Shown here piece by piece: positions 1 through 10,015 of a DNA stretch of 64,000 nt (positions within the stretch are counted from its first letter, which is position 1; every line of letters begins with the position of its first letter). The notes beneath the pieces are model-generated. The model ran no database searches, had not been told where the DNA came from, and saw only the letters and a list, made by a program, of their open reading frames with translations. The translations under genes and the position numbers were made by a program. This DNA is from Woeseiaceae bacterium (GTDB lineage: Bacteria > Pseudomonadota > Gammaproteobacteria > Steroidobacterales > Woeseiaceae): positions 1-64,000 of the forward strand of contig JANQMR010000025.1 in the NCBI GenBank assembly GCA_028279985.1, written 5' to 3'.

Positions 1-3000
1 CGAATTCCACAGGTACCAGGAGCTGCCGTTGATCGTCGTCGGATCGACGCGCTCCGAAAGATCCACCGAAATCAACGGATTCAACGACACACCGCTCGTG
101 CCGCTCACAGGGATCGACCACGCCGTGATCGTGCCGCCCGTCGTATCGGCATCCGCAGCCGTGCTGAAATCGATGACGACGGCATTGGGCAACAAGTTGC
201 CCGACAAGTCCTGCACGCCGTCGATCACGAACTGCAGGTTGGCGTTCGCCGGCAGTAGCGCCCCGGGATCCAGCGTGACCGCCCGGCGGTCGCTCGACAG
301 GGAACGCGCAACCGGAATCACGTCTGGCCCGTTCAGCAGCAAGATCCGGTCGACGTGCAGTGCGTTGATCTGCTCGTTGAACCGGGCCGTGAACACGCCG
401 TTCGTCGGCACGCCCGTCGCGCCGTCGGCGATCGTCGCGCTCTCGAGGAGCGGCCCGTCGCCGTCCGGATCGAACGAGACCGTGAAATAGCGAATCGTCG
501 CCGGCAGCGTATTGCCGAACAGATCGAGAATGTCCGAGGTCAAGTAGATGTAGTGGCGACGCCCCACGAGGAAAGCCTGATTGGGCGAGAACGTGATCGC
601 CGTGCGATCGGCGCTGACTTCGAGCACGCCGTCGACCCGCAGGCCCGTGCTCGTATCCACGACGTAGACAGAATTGGCGTCGACGGTCGCCGGTTGGATC
701 GGCTCGCTCAGCACCACGGCAATCTGCGCGTTGACCGGAACGTTGGTCGAGTTGTTCTCGGGGCTGGTTGCGACGACGCTCGGTCGAACGGTGTCCACGA
801 AATTGCCGGTCGTGAACGTGAATACGAAGGTCACGAGCGGATTGCCCGCCTCGTCACGCACGCCGTCTATCGTCACCGTGTGCTCGGTGAAGTCGGACAT
901 CAGTCCGTCAGGCACGAACAGCAGTTCGGAGGCGCCGCCGACGAGCTGGACGGTACCGGCAACACGCGCCCCCGTGTCGTCCGTGACGACCAGCGAGTCG
1001 GCGTCGACGGATTGCGGCCGCAGACTCTCGTTGAAGGTCACCGTGACCGGTGCGTTTTCCGGCACATCGACCGTGCCGCCGGCGGGATCGGTCGCCACGA
1101 CCTGGGGCGCTTCGGTATCCGGATTCAGCGGATCCGTGCCGGCCGCAACTTCCGCGCCGTCCGTGAAACCGTCGTCATCGGAATCCGAATCGAGGGGATC
1201 CGTTCCGCGCTCGATCTCATCGCCATCGTTGAGGCCGTCGCCGTCGGTGTCCGGATTGTTCGGATCGGTGCCCCACGTCTCCACTTCTTCGGTATCGCCG
1301 AGGCCGTCGTCGTCCGCATCCGGCTCGATGGCGAGAATGATCGTATCCGTATCGTCATTGCCGCCGAGATCGACCGCGCGCGCGGTCACCTGGATGGACA
1401 GCCCTTCCGACGGCACCGTGATCGGCACCTGATACGGCCGGGTGGTATCGGTGAACACGGGCACGCCGTCCACGTCGAAGTTGACCGCGCCGACCGCGAC
1501 ATCGTCCGTCGCGTCCGCGGTGATCAGTATGCGCTGGGACTCGACCACGACCTCGCCGTTCGTGGGCGACGTCACCGTCACCTCCGGCGCTATGCCGAGG
1601 TTGTCGTTGATCAGCCGGTATTGCCAGATGTAGAGCCGGCCGGCATTCGCGACCGAATAGCCGTAGCTTGCATCGAGCGACAAGCCGAACGCATCGCGGT
1701 CGCCGAAGCTGCTGATGTCGATGATGCGGAAGGGCGGAGGATTGACCGGGTCCGAGATATCGACAAACGGCACGGCGTTGACGAACAGTATGTCCGAGAA
1801 GAACGCGAATCCGTTGGTGAGCTCGACATCGCTCGGGTAGAAGCCGGCTTCACCGCCGACGATGACCGGCAACATCGGATCGGAGATATCGACGACTTTG
1901 TAGCCGCTGGTATACGCCGCGACATACGCGTAGTTGCCGTCCATCACCGCGGCGCGGACCTGGCCGATATTGACGCTGCCGAGCCGCATCGGCGAGGTGG
2001 GATCCGCAACGTCCACGACGACCAGCGAGGTAGCGGTAGCGACGATCGCGCGATCGCCCGCCGCGTCCACGCCCACGGCGTTTCCGAGGTTGCCCAAGGT
2101 ACCGAGCAACAGCGGCGCCGTCCCGTCGGACACGTCGACGATGGCGAGGCCCTCAACGGCGCTCGAGACATAGACGCGGTCGTTGGTCACGGCCAGATCG
2201 TTGGCGGTACCGGCGAGATCGATGTTCGACAACAGCAACGGATTGACGAGATCGGAGATGTCGACGATGTCGAGACCGGCCGCGCCGACTGCGAGATAAG
2301 CGGTGTTGCCGACGACCTTGATGTCCTTGACGCCCCCGGAGCCGGTGAATGTCGTAACCAGGCCCGGCGCCGTCCGATCGCTGACGTCGACGATATGCAT
2401 GCCGGCCGAGCTCGCGATGAACACCGTGTCGCCCGACACTTCGGAATCCACGCCCGTGCCGCTGAACGTGAGCTGGGCGATCGGAATCGGCTGGAAGGTC
2501 TCGACCGTGACCGGGACCAGTGTTTCGATACCGAACGACGTCACGGTGACGGTCGCGTCGCCCGCATTGCCGCCGAAGACTTCGCCCGGGAACGCGCCGA
2601 AACTTGCGATGCTCAAGTCGCTAGAAACGTAGGTCGAGGTCTGTGTAAGGTCGATCTCCGTGCCGTCCAGCAAAATCCCGGTAACGGAAAGCTGCGAGCT
2701 GACTTCGCTGTCGATGCCGTTGAACGTGAGCAGCACCGTGTTGGGCGTCACGTCGACGCTGGCCAGCGCGGCGCCGATGTCGACCGAGGAGGCATCGTTG
2801 GGATCGGATCCGACGAGCACCTCGAGACCGTCGTTCAGGCCGTCGTCATCGGTGTCGATGTTTGTCGCATCCGTGATGAAACCGTCGGCGCCCGCGCTCA
2901 GTTCCTCGCCATCCTCAATACCGTCGCCATCGGTATCGGCATTTTGCGGATCCGTGCCGGCCTGGAACTCCTCTAGCGCCGTCAAGCCGTCGCCGTCCTG

Positions 3001-3729
3001 GTCTTCGGCCGCGTCGGCCGGATCGGTCGGATCGAGTCCGTTCGCCGTCTCGTAGTCGTCGGGAATGCCGTCGAGGTCGGAGTCGCCCGCCAGATTCGCT
3101 TCCACGAGCGCGACCGCGAGCGCGCCGTCGAGGTTCACGGAAACGGTCGCGGTCCCGCTGGTGGCGGCGGAAACGAGACCGTTTTCGTCAACGCTTATGA
3201 CGGCCGGATTGGACGATGAGTAGTTCGTACCGAAAGTGCTGCTCGTAACATCCTGCGTCGAGCCATCCGGATAGGTCGCCGTCACGCCGAGCTGGAAAGT
3301 AGCCCCGGCAGGATCGAGCGTGATGGTACTGCTCGAGTTGATAAAAGAAAGGTTGCCGTCGTCGTCGAAAGTGTAGGTGAAACTGAGCGCGTTCGAGATC
3401 TCGATAGACGAGGGCGCGCCGGACCCCGGAACGCTCGGATCGATGATCTCGAAGTCCGGCACGACGGTCTGCACGTTCTCGAGCACGCGGAAGTACTCGG
3501 TCGTGCCCGAGATCGACTCCCCATCGCGCACGCAGGTTGCACGGGCGCGTACGAGACCGAAGTTCGCGGGCACGTTCGGCATGCGCCACGTCCCGTCAGG
3601 CTGCACCTGAACCGTCCTATTGAGGATGTTGACCACGCAGGTTTCGTCAAGCGCCAACTGCGCGTGCGCCGCCGCTGCGAAAAGCGGCGATACGAAAACG
3701 AAAACGCTCAGGATCCGAACCAGCTTCAT
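1..3729 (-). CDS. Giant exported protein with Ig-like, TSP3, LVIVD and SbsA-type Ig domains (partial)
   Basis: The reading frame is open from an ATG at 3729 to the left edge, about 1243 codons with no stop, so the C-terminus lies outside the window. Residues 1-27 form a signal peptide ending in AAAAHAQ. A Big2-like Ig domain lies around 115-190, and Asp-rich thrombospondin type 3 repeats ([24 protein letters not shown]) around 212-320. A second Big2-like segment precedes about seven LVIVD repeats ([26 protein letters not shown]) around 410-690. Then come one Ig-like domain (about 715-765), a second TSP3 block (about 800-860) and at least three SbsA/Big_5-type Ig domains to the edge. Such proteins are secreted or cell-surface, Ca-binding and adhesive; the ligand is unknown. 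It is the last visible gene of a minus-strand operon, 54 bp after the small membrane protein gene. Confidence 0.85.
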   Translation of the reverse strand, partial: MKLVRILSVFVFVSPLFAAAAHAQLALDETCVVNILNRTVQVQPDGTWRMPNVPANFGLVRARATCVRDGESISGTTEYFRVLENVQTVVPDFEIIDPSVPGSGAPSSIEISNALSFTYTFDDDGNLSFINSSSTITLDPAGATFQLGVTATYPDGSTQDVTSSTFGTNYSSSNPAVISVDENGLVSAATSGTATVSVNLDGALAVALVEANLAGDSDLDGIPDDYETANGLDPTDPADAAEDQDGDGLTALEEFQAGTDPQNADTDGDGIEDGEELSAGADGFITDATNIDTDDDGLNDGLEVLVGSDPNDASSVDIGAALASVDVTPNTVLLTFNGIDSEVSSQLSVTGILLDGTEIDLTQTSTYVSSDLSIASFGAFPGEVFGGNAGDATVTVTSFGIETLVPVTVETFQPIPIAQLTFSGTGVDSEVSGDTVFIASSAGMHIVDVSDRTAPGLVTTFTGSGGVKDIKVVGNTAYLAVGAAGLDIVDISDLVNPLLLSNIDLAGTANDLAVTNDRVYVSSAVEGLAIVDVSDGTAPLLLGTLGNLGNAVGVDAAGDRAIVATATSLVVVDVADPTSPMRLGSVNIGQVRAAVMDGNYAYVAAYTSGYKVVDISDPMLPVIVGGEAGFYPSDVELTNGFAFFSDILFVNAVPFVDISDPVNPPPFRIIDISSFGDRDAFGLSLDASYGYSVANAGRLYIWQYRLINDNLGIAPEVTVTSPTNGEVVVESQRILITADATDDVAVGAVNFDVDGVPVFTDTTRPYQVPITVPSEGLSIQVTARAVDLGGNDDTDTIILAIEPDADDDGLGDTEEVETWGTDPNNPDTDGDGLNDGDEIERGTDPLDSDSDDDGFTDGAEVAAGTDPLNPDTEAPQVVATDPAGGTVDVPENAPVTVTFNESLRPQSVDADSLVVTDDTGARVAGTVQLVGGASELLFVPDGLMSDFTEHTVTIDGVRDEAGNPLVTFVFTFTTGNFVDTVRPSVVATSPENNSTNVPVNAQIAVVLSEPIQPATVDANSVYVVDTSTGLRVDGVLEVSADRTAITFSPNQAFLVGRRHYIYLTSDILDLFGNTLPATIRYFTVSFDPDGDGPLLESATIADGATGVPTNGVFTARFNEQINALHVDRILLLNGPDVIPVARSLSSDRRAVTLDPGALLPANANLQFVIDGVQDLSGNLLPNAVVIDFSTAADADTTGGTITAWSIPVSGTSGVSLNPLISVDLSERVDPTTINGSSWYLWNS

Positions 3730-3783
3730 GACTCTATCCTTCTATTTCCACAACGGCCGCGCACGCATTGCCTGCCCGACCCG

Positions 3784-4323
3784 TTATTTGACCCTTTCGG
3801 TGAATTTGCGATTGTCTTGCAGGGAAACCCCGAGAGATTGCGAGGCCTGTTCTGCAAATTCCACGAGCTTGACGCGATTCGGCGGCCAGCTTTGCGAGGC
3901 CAGGATGTAAGGCCCCGGCTTGTCGCTCCCCGGCTTGTCGCTCCCCGGCTTGTCGCTCCGATGGGAAACGAGCTGCCCGGACGCCTCGAGCCGGTGCCAG
4001 ACACTGACGCCTTGCGTACCCCGGCGAACGAGCTCTTCCTCGAGATACAGCGCGTCGTCCGACCCGACCCGAACCACTATCTTGTAGATCACCATGCCGA
4101 GCCAGATGCGCTTGCCGGAGATTTCGCGGCTCACCATGGACAGGCTCAGCTCGCCTCGCAGCGTGTACAGACTCACCGCCAAAGCAGTCAGCACCAAAAA
4201 CACCACTAGCGCCGTTTGCCGCTCGCCACGCCAATGCAGCCAGACGAAAACCAGGAGGCCCGCTACCAGCGCGGTAATGTAGAACAACACCGTCGGCGAG
4301 AGCTTGAAGACGACGTTTTTCAT
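3784..4323 (-). CDS. Small membrane protein with (SDKPG)3 repeat, function unknown
   Basis: A 179-aa protein. Two hydrophobic helices at about residues 9-28 and 36-55 are separated by a short charged loop (HWRGERQ), so both ends probably face the same side. The remaining 120 residues are soluble and contain IWLGMVIYKIVVRVGSDD followed by a three-fold SDKPG repeat at about 122-137. The start ATG lies 16 bp after the stop of the upstream 417-aa gene, and the next gene starts 54 bp downstream, which suggests one transcript. I do not recognise the family. The frame is preferred over a longer overlapping frame because only this one gives membrane helices and balanced composition. A role in assembling or anchoring the large exported neighbours is inference from position only. 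Confidence 0.7.
   Translation of the reverse strand: MKNVVFKLSPTVLFYITALVAGLLVFVWLHWRGERQTALVVFLVLTALAVSLYTLRGELSLSMVSREISGKRIWLGMVIYKIVVRVGSDDALYLEEELVRRGTQGVSVWHRLEASGQLVSHRSDKPGSDKPGSDKPGPYILASQSWPPNRVKLVEFAEQASQSLGVSLQDNRKFTERVK
3913..3957 (-). repeat. Three perfect 15-bp tandem repeats inside the small membrane protein gene
   Basis: The unit CCCCGGCTTGTCGCT (plus strand) occurs three times without mismatch and encodes SDKPG three times on the minus strand. The length is a multiple of three, so copy-number change keeps the frame. Confidence 0.9.
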
Positions 4324-4339
4324 GCGGCACTCTCATTCA

Positions 4340-5593
4340 TCATCTCGACGCCAGCAGCGATTCGGTTCTGGGATCCAGGTATTCGACCATCTCGCCGGAC
4401 ATCAGCAAGCGTCCGGCATCGGTCCGCTGCACGGCCAGCGACAGCGCAAGCTTTGCTGGATCCTCCGCATCGCGTTCGAAGGACAGTACCTGCATGTTCA
4501 GGATCAAAGTCTCTTGAATCACCGGATAAACGAACAGGAAGACACCGGTCTTCGACTCATACACGGCCACGGGATGCACACCGTCCCATTTACTCAATTG
4601 ATTCGAGAACGGATGCTGCGCGTACTTGGCAAGCGCCATCGGCTCGTCTTCTTCGGGGCGCTCGAAAAAGCGAAACACCCGCCCCGGCTTGAAGTCGCGC
4701 CAATGCGAGCCCAGCACCTTCTCCAAGGCTTCCTGCGCATAGCTGCCGTCAGGCGCGACGTTAAGGTCCACGGTCCGCAACTCGCTCAGGAACGTCTCAA
4801 GCTTGTCGAGCGCCGCCCGCGCGGCGCCGTCCGGTCCGGACCGCCCGGCATCGTCGAAGAACGGATAGTACGCCCCGGGCAGGATGTGCACCTTGGGGAA
4901 AGCGATGAGCGGGTATTGCCGCGACAGGGCGCCCGCCACCCATTGCGGACGGAAGAACAAGGCATCGTCGAGGTTCATGAGATCGCTGGCCTGTGCCTTC
5001 TCACCGAGCGACTGCCAGCTCTCGTTGACGAGCGCCGTCGTGCCGCTCCCCATCATCACGGTGAATTTTTCGCGGCTCGAATCCAAGACGTTGAACGCGT
5101 TACTCATCGCGCACCCGGACGTGCAGAACAAGGACTCCCGCCACAAATACTCCTTGGGATCGCCTTTCATTCGAATCGCGATAGGGATCACCTTGTAGGG
5201 CCCCCAGTTGAAAACCAGCTTTGCGGTAACGCGCTCGGCGTCTTTCCAGCCATCGTGTCGATCCGGGCGGGCGGCGAGCTCATTGGCGAACCTCGCACGG
5301 CTGCCGTCCGCGGTCGTGAACATGGCAGTCGCTTCAGCAGACCGTAACTCGACCAGCGCCTTCACATACTCGTGATAGGCTCTCCCCTCCGGCGTGCCTG
5401 CGACGGCGCGGCCGGGATTCGGGAACACCTCCTGCTCGCTCTCCTCCGAAACGGGCATCTCGCCCACCAGCGTCGCCTGGCCGTCGAGGTCGGTGTCGAT
5501 AATCCAGCGCAGGGGTTCCGCGCCAGCGGTCGTTGCGCCTATCGTGCCAACCACGCCAATCATGCCGGCCACCGAAACGAGCCGCCTCAACAC
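4340..5593 (-). CDS. Exported protein of unknown function (417 aa)
   Basis: The GTG start at 5593 overlaps the stop of the upstream 1128-aa gene by 7 bp (GTGTTGA), so the two are translationally coupled. Residues 1-25 form a signal peptide (MLRRLVSVAGMIGVVGTIG...TTAGA|EP). The mature part has segments such as LVFNWGPYKVIPIAIRMKGDP, an isolated Cys pair (LFCTSGCAMSN, possible disulfide) and VLGSHWRDFKPGRVFRFFERP near the C-terminal third. No domain was recognised. It lies between the Cys-rich Ig-like protein and the small membrane protein, which argues for a periplasmic or surface partner of these proteins. Confidence 0.75.
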   Translation of the reverse strand: MLRRLVSVAGMIGVVGTIGATTAGAEPLRWIIDTDLDGQATLVGEMPVSEESEQEVFPNPGRAVAGTPEGRAYHEYVKALVELRSAEATAMFTTADGSRARFANELAARPDRHDGWKDAERVTAKLVFNWGPYKVIPIAIRMKGDPKEYLWRESLFCTSGCAMSNAFNVLDSSREKFTVMMGSGTTALVNESWQSLGEKAQASDLMNLDDALFFRPQWVAGALSRQYPLIAFPKVHILPGAYYPFFDDAGRSGPDGAARAALDKLETFLSELRTVDLNVAPDGSYAQEALEKVLGSHWRDFKPGRVFRFFERPEEDEPMALAKYAQHPFSNQLSKWDGVHPVAVYESKTGVFLFVYPVIQETLILNMQVLSFERDAEDPAKLALSLAVQRTDAGRLLMSGEMVEYLDPRTESLLASR

Positions 5594-8500
5594 GGCTCCG
5601 TTCCCGGGTCCGCAACCACGACACTCAGGGACTCGGAGAAACCGTAGCTGATCGGTCCAATGCTGATGTCCGCGGAGATCTCGGCTTCGAGCTTCACACC
5701 GCCCCAGCCGAGCTCACAGGTGTCGGGGCCGCAGCCGTCGGTGAACTGCTTGGTGACCTTGACCGTATAGTCCGTGACCGCGCGGCCTTCGATCTTGGCG
5801 CCTACGCCTTGTGAGTAAAGCGTCCTCTCGGTCGCCTTGTCGACCTCCCGGTAGCCGACCTTACCGCCGCCGGTAAGGCCGCCGGCCAGTTGTCCCCCCA
5901 AGGCCAGGTTGCCGGAGAAGCAATTGGGTTCCGGACAAGCCGTGTTCTTGTATTCGATCCCCGCGCCCGCGGAGACCGTGACATCGATGAAGACGCCGAA
6001 CTTCCATTCGGCGAAAACCTGATACGACGTGCCGAACAGGCAAAGTATCTCGACCTCCTCTTCCCCGATCGCCCCGGTTCCGGGGATGATGACCTCGAGC
6101 TTGCCTTCCAGCTTGCCGTTACCCGAGAGTTTCTGATACGGCTGCGGGCCGTTGATCGTGCAGTCCTTGCAGCATTCGGTACCCAACTCCTGTTCGCCCG
6201 CGAACGAGATGCCGAGCGAAGCGCGGAGCCAGGGTATCTTGGTGATGGCATCGGTCAGCTTGCCGGCGAGCGAGCCCCACTGCGGGCTCACGCTCACGCT
6301 CGTCTTGATGATGCCTTCGACGACTTCGCAGTTGTTGCCGCAGTTGCCGTTCTTGCATGTGTAGCAATTTTGCTGGGGTGTGCCGTCGCCGCAGGAATTG
6401 CCGTCCTGCGCGCTGTCGGCCACCGCCGCGCCGCCCTCGCACTTCTTGCATTCCGCCTGCGGGGTGTCCGAGTCGTCGGGCACCGGCGAGCCGCCCTGGC
6501 ACTGCTTGCACTCGCCCGGGTCCTGGCTGTCGTCGGCCACGCAGTCGTTGTTGTTGCAATCGCCGGATTCGGATTTCTTGCAGATCGCACAGCCGCCGCC
6601 GCCGGCGCCGCCGCCCGAGCAGCAGCCCTGTGGGTTGGGCTGGCTGCCGCAGTGCCAGCCCGCCTTGACGACACCGAAGCCGGGATCGGACGTAATCACC
6701 GTACCGTCGTCGCTGACGGTGCCCGGCCCGATCGACACGAACTCGCCGAGGTCGTGATCGAACGAGAACATCTCCGTCTGTGCACCGGCGAGGAAGCCTT
6801 CGGTGTTTGGAATGGCCAGCCGCGCCGGCGGGTCGAACTGCGTTCCCGCGGGCTGGACGGTGATAATGAAATTCGGCTGCATGCCGTTCGGCGGCGGCAT
6901 CGGCACTTTGGAGGCGTTGACCGGCGTGACGCTCACGAAGCCTTCCCGCGCGCCGTCCGGGAACGTCACGGAGTCCTTGAAGATCTTGAGCGCAAAGCCC
7001 GGATACTGCGGCAACACCAGCACCACGTCTTCCGGACCGGCATACACGGAATCGGCGGTATTCAGCGGCACCATGTAAATCGGCGCGGGCAGCGTGTTGT
7101 TCACGCCGGACACCGTCACGATGTCGTAGGCGAGCGACGGATACTCGCGGCCGTCGACTGCCGTCGAGCCGTCGGCGATCAGGTGCACGGGGCCCACCGG
7201 CGCCTGGGCGATGGTGAAAAGGCCGGCGGCATCGACGACGGCCGAGCGGGACGTGCCGTCGACCCGCACCGTGACGCCCTCGACCGGATTGTCCTGGTTG
7301 TCGAGCACGATGCCGCTGATCGCGGTGTCGCCGGCATCCGCGGGAACGAAGCCCGACGCGGAGAAGCCGGCCGAAGCGGATGTGCCGACGAGCGTCGCTC
7401 GCACGCGTTGCGCGTCGATGCCTGCCAGGTCGCCGAGCCAGAATTCGGCGGCGACCCTGCCGTCGGCGTCGGTCAGAAGCTGCACGGCCGGGAGGTCGTT
7501 CTCGAACAGGCCGCCCCCTACGCGGGCCTCGAACAGCACGGCCGCGCCTTCCACGACGTTGTTGCCGGCGTCGGTAACCACGGCCACCAGAGGCTCCGGA
7601 AGCACCTGCCCGACCGCCCCACGCTGATTGTTGCCCGACGCGACGGAAATCTTGTCGCCGGGCAAGCCTTCGCCGGACGCGCTGAAGACGACGTCGTTCC
7701 CGACGCCGACGACCGCGGCGCGCACTTTGTGATTGCTGACACCCACGCGCTGCCCAAGCTCGAAAGCCGTTTGCGCGAGGCCTTGCGCATCGGTCTGAAC
7801 GACGACCGCGCGTCCCTCGTTCGGGGTGTTCGCCGCAACCTTGCCGGAGCCTTGAATGACGCGGAAGATCACGGGCTCGTCGGCAACCGGGGTGTCGGTG
7901 CCATCCAAAAGCCGCACGACGAGCGGATCGGGCGCATTGTTCGTGATCGGCGCCGTCTGTCCGTCGCCCGATACGAGTATGAGCTCAGGCCCTACGGGGA
8001 GCTCGTAGACGAGCGTGATGCTCGTCGACTTGGTGTTGCCGACCGCATCGGTCGCAACGGCAGTGATCGCGTTCGCGCCCTCGACGAGCGGGACGTTCGG
8101 CGCCGAGTAGCTGCGATTCTTGACAGTGGCCGCAACGCCGTTGACCGTGACGTTGGAGTCGTCCTCCCCCACGGTGCCGCGAATCATGTCGCTCACCGCG
8201 CCCGTGATCGTGACCGCCGCTACCGAGACCACTTCACCGGACTCGTGCGAGTCGATCGAGATCGTCGGGGGCGTGAGATCGAGAGTCACGGAGATCGTGT
8301 CCGTCAACTGCTCGCCGCCGGCGCCGACCACGCGCGCGACGATCGTATTCAGTCCTTCCGTCAACGCGACGTCGGTGGAGAAGCTACCGCCGGAAGAGCT
8401 GGTGTCGATGCCGTTCACCGTCAGCGGAACGCCGGCGGGCGCGGCCAACCCGGAAACCGTGATCGGTGAGCTGCCCACGGTGATCAGGCTTTCGGGTGCA

Positions 8501-8973
8501 GTGATCTGGACGCTGAGATCGCCTGGCGGCGGCGGCTGTTCGACCTGGACTTCGACGACGCCCGCGAGACCGAAGCTCCTCCTCCCGCCGCCCTGAACGG
8601 TGACTTCTATCTGCGCGCCGGCACCGGCGCCGAGATTCGGGTCGAACTGCGGCGAGACATCCAATACCCAGTTGCCGTCGACATTCTCGGTGGCGCCCGC
8701 GATGCCCCGGACCGCGCCGCTCAGCTCCAGCACCAGGCGCGCCGGCCCTTCGACCGGCGCCACCCCGTTGTTGGTCATCGTGATCTCGACACGTGCGTCC
8801 GGCGAGCGACGGCTCCGAATCGGTGCCGAGGCGGCAACATCGACGTCCGCTGCGGTCTCCCACACGGGTTCGGCCTGCGCCGGTGGTGTCCACGGCAGTA
8901 ATCCGATGCCGAACAAGACCGCAAACGCGAGTGTACTGACGCACGAGAATGGTGTTTTCATAAGACGACTCAT
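5587..8973 (-). CDS. Large exported protein with Ig-like domains, Cys-rich cassette and all-beta C-terminus
   Basis: A 1128-aa protein with signal peptide 1-34 (...PPAQA|EP). Glucodextranase/Big-type Ig modules lie around 160-325 (ITAPESLITVGSSPITVSG; ISIDSHESGEVVSVAAVTI). Two invasin/Big_1-like domains lie around 345-545 (AGNNVVEGAAVLFEARVGGG), then a carboxypeptidase-regulatory-like domain around 550-610 (ISGIVLDNQDNPVEGVTVRVDG). Residues about 770-883 carry some 16 Cys in CxxC-like spacing (GECKQCQGG, AECKKCEGG, NCYTCKNGNC). The C-terminal 240 residues are Gly-rich and beta-rich. The N-terminal architecture resembles that of Rhs-type surface proteins, but no YD repeats are present. It is first in a four-gene operon. 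ATG 8973 was chosen; an in-frame ATG at 8961 is an alternative. Secretion is well supported, function unknown. Confidence 0.8.
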   Translation of the reverse strand: MSRLMKTPFSCVSTLAFAVLFGIGLLPWTPPAQAEPVWETAADVDVAASAPIRSRRSPDARVEITMTNNGVAPVEGPARLVLELSGAVRGIAGATENVDGNWVLDVSPQFDPNLGAGAGAQIEVTVQGGGRRSFGLAGVVEVQVEQPPPPGDLSVQITAPESLITVGSSPITVSGLAAPAGVPLTVNGIDTSSSGGSFSTDVALTEGLNTIVARVVGAGGEQLTDTISVTLDLTPPTISIDSHESGEVVSVAAVTITGAVSDMIRGTVGEDDSNVTVNGVAATVKNRSYSAPNVPLVEGANAITAVATDAVGNTKSTSITLVYELPVGPELILVSGDGQTAPITNNAPDPLVVRLLDGTDTPVADEPVIFRVIQGSGKVAANTPNEGRAVVVQTDAQGLAQTAFELGQRVGVSNHKVRAAVVGVGNDVVFSASGEGLPGDKISVASGNNQRGAVGQVLPEPLVAVVTDAGNNVVEGAAVLFEARVGGGLFENDLPAVQLLTDADGRVAAEFWLGDLAGIDAQRVRATLVGTSASAGFSASGFVPADAGDTAISGIVLDNQDNPVEGVTVRVDGTSRSAVVDAAGLFTIAQAPVGPVHLIADGSTAVDGREYPSLAYDIVTVSGVNNTLPAPIYMVPLNTADSVYAGPEDVVLVLPQYPGFALKIFKDSVTFPDGAREGFVSVTPVNASKVPMPPPNGMQPNFIITVQPAGTQFDPPARLAIPNTEGFLAGAQTEMFSFDHDLGEFVSIGPGTVSDDGTVITSDPGFGVVKAGWHCGSQPNPQGCCSGGGAGGGGCAICKKSESGDCNNNDCVADDSQDPGECKQCQGGSPVPDDSDTPQAECKKCEGGAAVADSAQDGNSCGDGTPQQNCYTCKNGNCGNNCEVVEGIIKTSVSVSPQWGSLAGKLTDAITKIPWLRASLGISFAGEQELGTECCKDCTINGPQPYQKLSGNGKLEGKLEVIIPGTGAIGEEEVEILCLFGTSYQVFAEWKFGVFIDVTVSAGAGIEYKNTACPEPNCFSGNLALGGQLAGGLTGGGKVGYREVDKATERTLYSQGVGAKIEGRAVTDYTVKVTKQFTDGCGPDTCELGWGGVKLEAEISADISIGPISYGFSESLSVVVADPGTEPC

Positions 8974-9328
8974 GGGTTAGCTCTCTTCGCCAAACGACGC
9001 CGGCTGGTGCCGCACAGTCGGAAAATTCGGAATTGGAAACAGGGGAACGCCGGGGCTGCGTCGGCGAGCCCCGATCTTTGAGCTTGTGCTAACTCGGCGT
9101 TTAAACATTATGTTAAATGCTGATTTTCTACATACATCGCTCGCCCGCGCTCGAGTAAGCCCGGACCCAATCAGCAGCTTCTGGTATCTCCCCAAGAAAC
9201 TGCGCCGCTAATTCGCAGCGTAATTTTTCTTTCTTTTAGTTGTTCTTTACGTGTTTCTTTACTATGCGTTCGCTCTCAACAGTCACATCGATCGACTGCC
9301 GCGGCGATTCTCCACCCGAGTCACTTCG
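8974..9328. other. Intergenic region upstream of the exported-protein operon
   Basis: A gap of 355 bp, more AT-rich than its surroundings. It should hold the promoter of the minus-strand operon starting at 8973. An imperfect palindrome TTAAACATTATGTTAA (9101-9116) could be an operator. The hairpin at 9200-9218 lies downstream of the PEP-CTERM-like gene. A 72-codon minus-strand frame here has no recognisable features. Confidence 0.5.
9200..9218 (-). terminator. Possible terminator of the PEP-CTERM-like gene
   Basis: Arms CTGCG and CGCAG with a 9-nt loop; on the minus strand the hairpin is followed by TTTCTT, and on the plus strand by a longer T-rich run. The stem is short, so the call is tentative. 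Confidence 0.35.
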
Positions 9329-10015
9329 TCAACTCGAGCGTGTCCGTCGGGCGCGCATCCGCCCCAAAAACAAGGCTCCCACTCCACCGAGCAGAAGCCA
9401 GAGCATGCCGGGCTCGCTGACGGGCGCAGGCGGCGGCGCGGCCGCTTTCACGAAGCTCACGTTGTCTATGAAGAGCGTGAGGTCGTCGCCGGTTCCCTCA
9501 TCGAACAAATCGAAGAAGATTCCGACGGACCTGCCCGCGCTGGCGCTGATATCCAGCATGATCGTGGAAAAAACACTGCCTACGTTGAAATCCAAAACGG
9601 GATCCAACGCAAAAAACAGATCGAATACGAAATCGTCGTAGTCGAATAAGGAAACTGCCAGGTAATCATCGAGAAACGGGAACGGGCTCAGGACCTCGAG
9701 AGGGTCCTGGGCCAGCTCACCGCGAACGTCGAACTGGAGGAACTCGACGTCCGAATCCAGCAAAATCGGCAGGGCGCCGGAAAACAGAAAATCGCCCTGA
9801 GCAATAGAGCCGGCCAAGCCGCTGTCATCCGTCACCGGCGACAACGTGGCCTGTCCACCAGCGAAACTCGCCGTTCCGAGATCACTGGTATCCTGCCAGC
9901 CGCTGGAGCCTGCGCCGAAGTCCCCGTTTACGATTGGGTCTGCGAAGGCAAACTGCGACTGCCCCAAGCTCAAGAGCAAACCCAATAGGCCGATCAGTGT
10001 CCAGCGATACGACAT
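9329..10015 (-). CDS. PEP-CTERM-like sorting-domain protein
   Basis: A 228-aa exported protein. ATG 10015 is preferred over an upstream in-frame ATG because GGGAGGGAAGC gives a good ribosome binding site and the signal peptide begins here (MSYRWTLIGLLGLLLSL...FAFA|DP). The mature N-terminus, PIVNGDFGAGSSGWQDTSD, is the usual opening of PEP-CTERM proteins. The C-terminus has SEPGMLWLLLGGVGALFLGR followed by RMRARRTRSS: a PEP-CTERM-type motif (SEP in place of PEP), one hydrophobic helix and an Arg-rich tail. Such tails are processed by exosortase in exopolysaccharide-producing proteobacteria. No exosortase gene is in the window. It is divergent from the FG-GAP/cytochrome operon. Confidence 0.85.
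   Translation of the reverse strand: MSYRWTLIGLLGLLLSLGQSQFAFADPIVNGDFGAGSSGWQDTSDLGTASFAGGQATLSPVTDDSGLAGSIAQGDFLFSGALPILLDSDVEFLQFDVRGELAQDPLEVLSPFPFLDDYLAVSLFDYDDFVFDLFFALDPVLDFNVGSVFSTIMLDISASAGRSVGIFFDLFDEGTGDDLTLFIDNVSFVKAAAPPPAPVSEPGMLWLLLGGVGALFLGRMRARRTRSS

Noticed and set aside
355..2976. An 873-codon plus-strand open frame opposite the giant exported protein gene
   Set aside because: Its Arg/Asp/His-rich translation has no domains and mirrors the minus-strand gene, whose frame shows a signal peptide, TSP3 and LVIVD repeats.
3913..3957. Short repeats considered as a CRISPR-like array
   Set aside because: Units are directly adjacent without spacers and encode amino acids in frame.
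5890..8469. An 859-codon plus-strand frame inside the Ig-like/Cys-rich gene
   Set aside because: Composition is that of a GC-rich antisense shadow; the minus strand carries recognisable Ig-like domains and a signal peptide.
8977..9195. A 72-codon minus-strand frame upstream of the exported-protein operon
   Set aside because: No ribosome binding site, no recognisable feature; lies in the likely promoter region.
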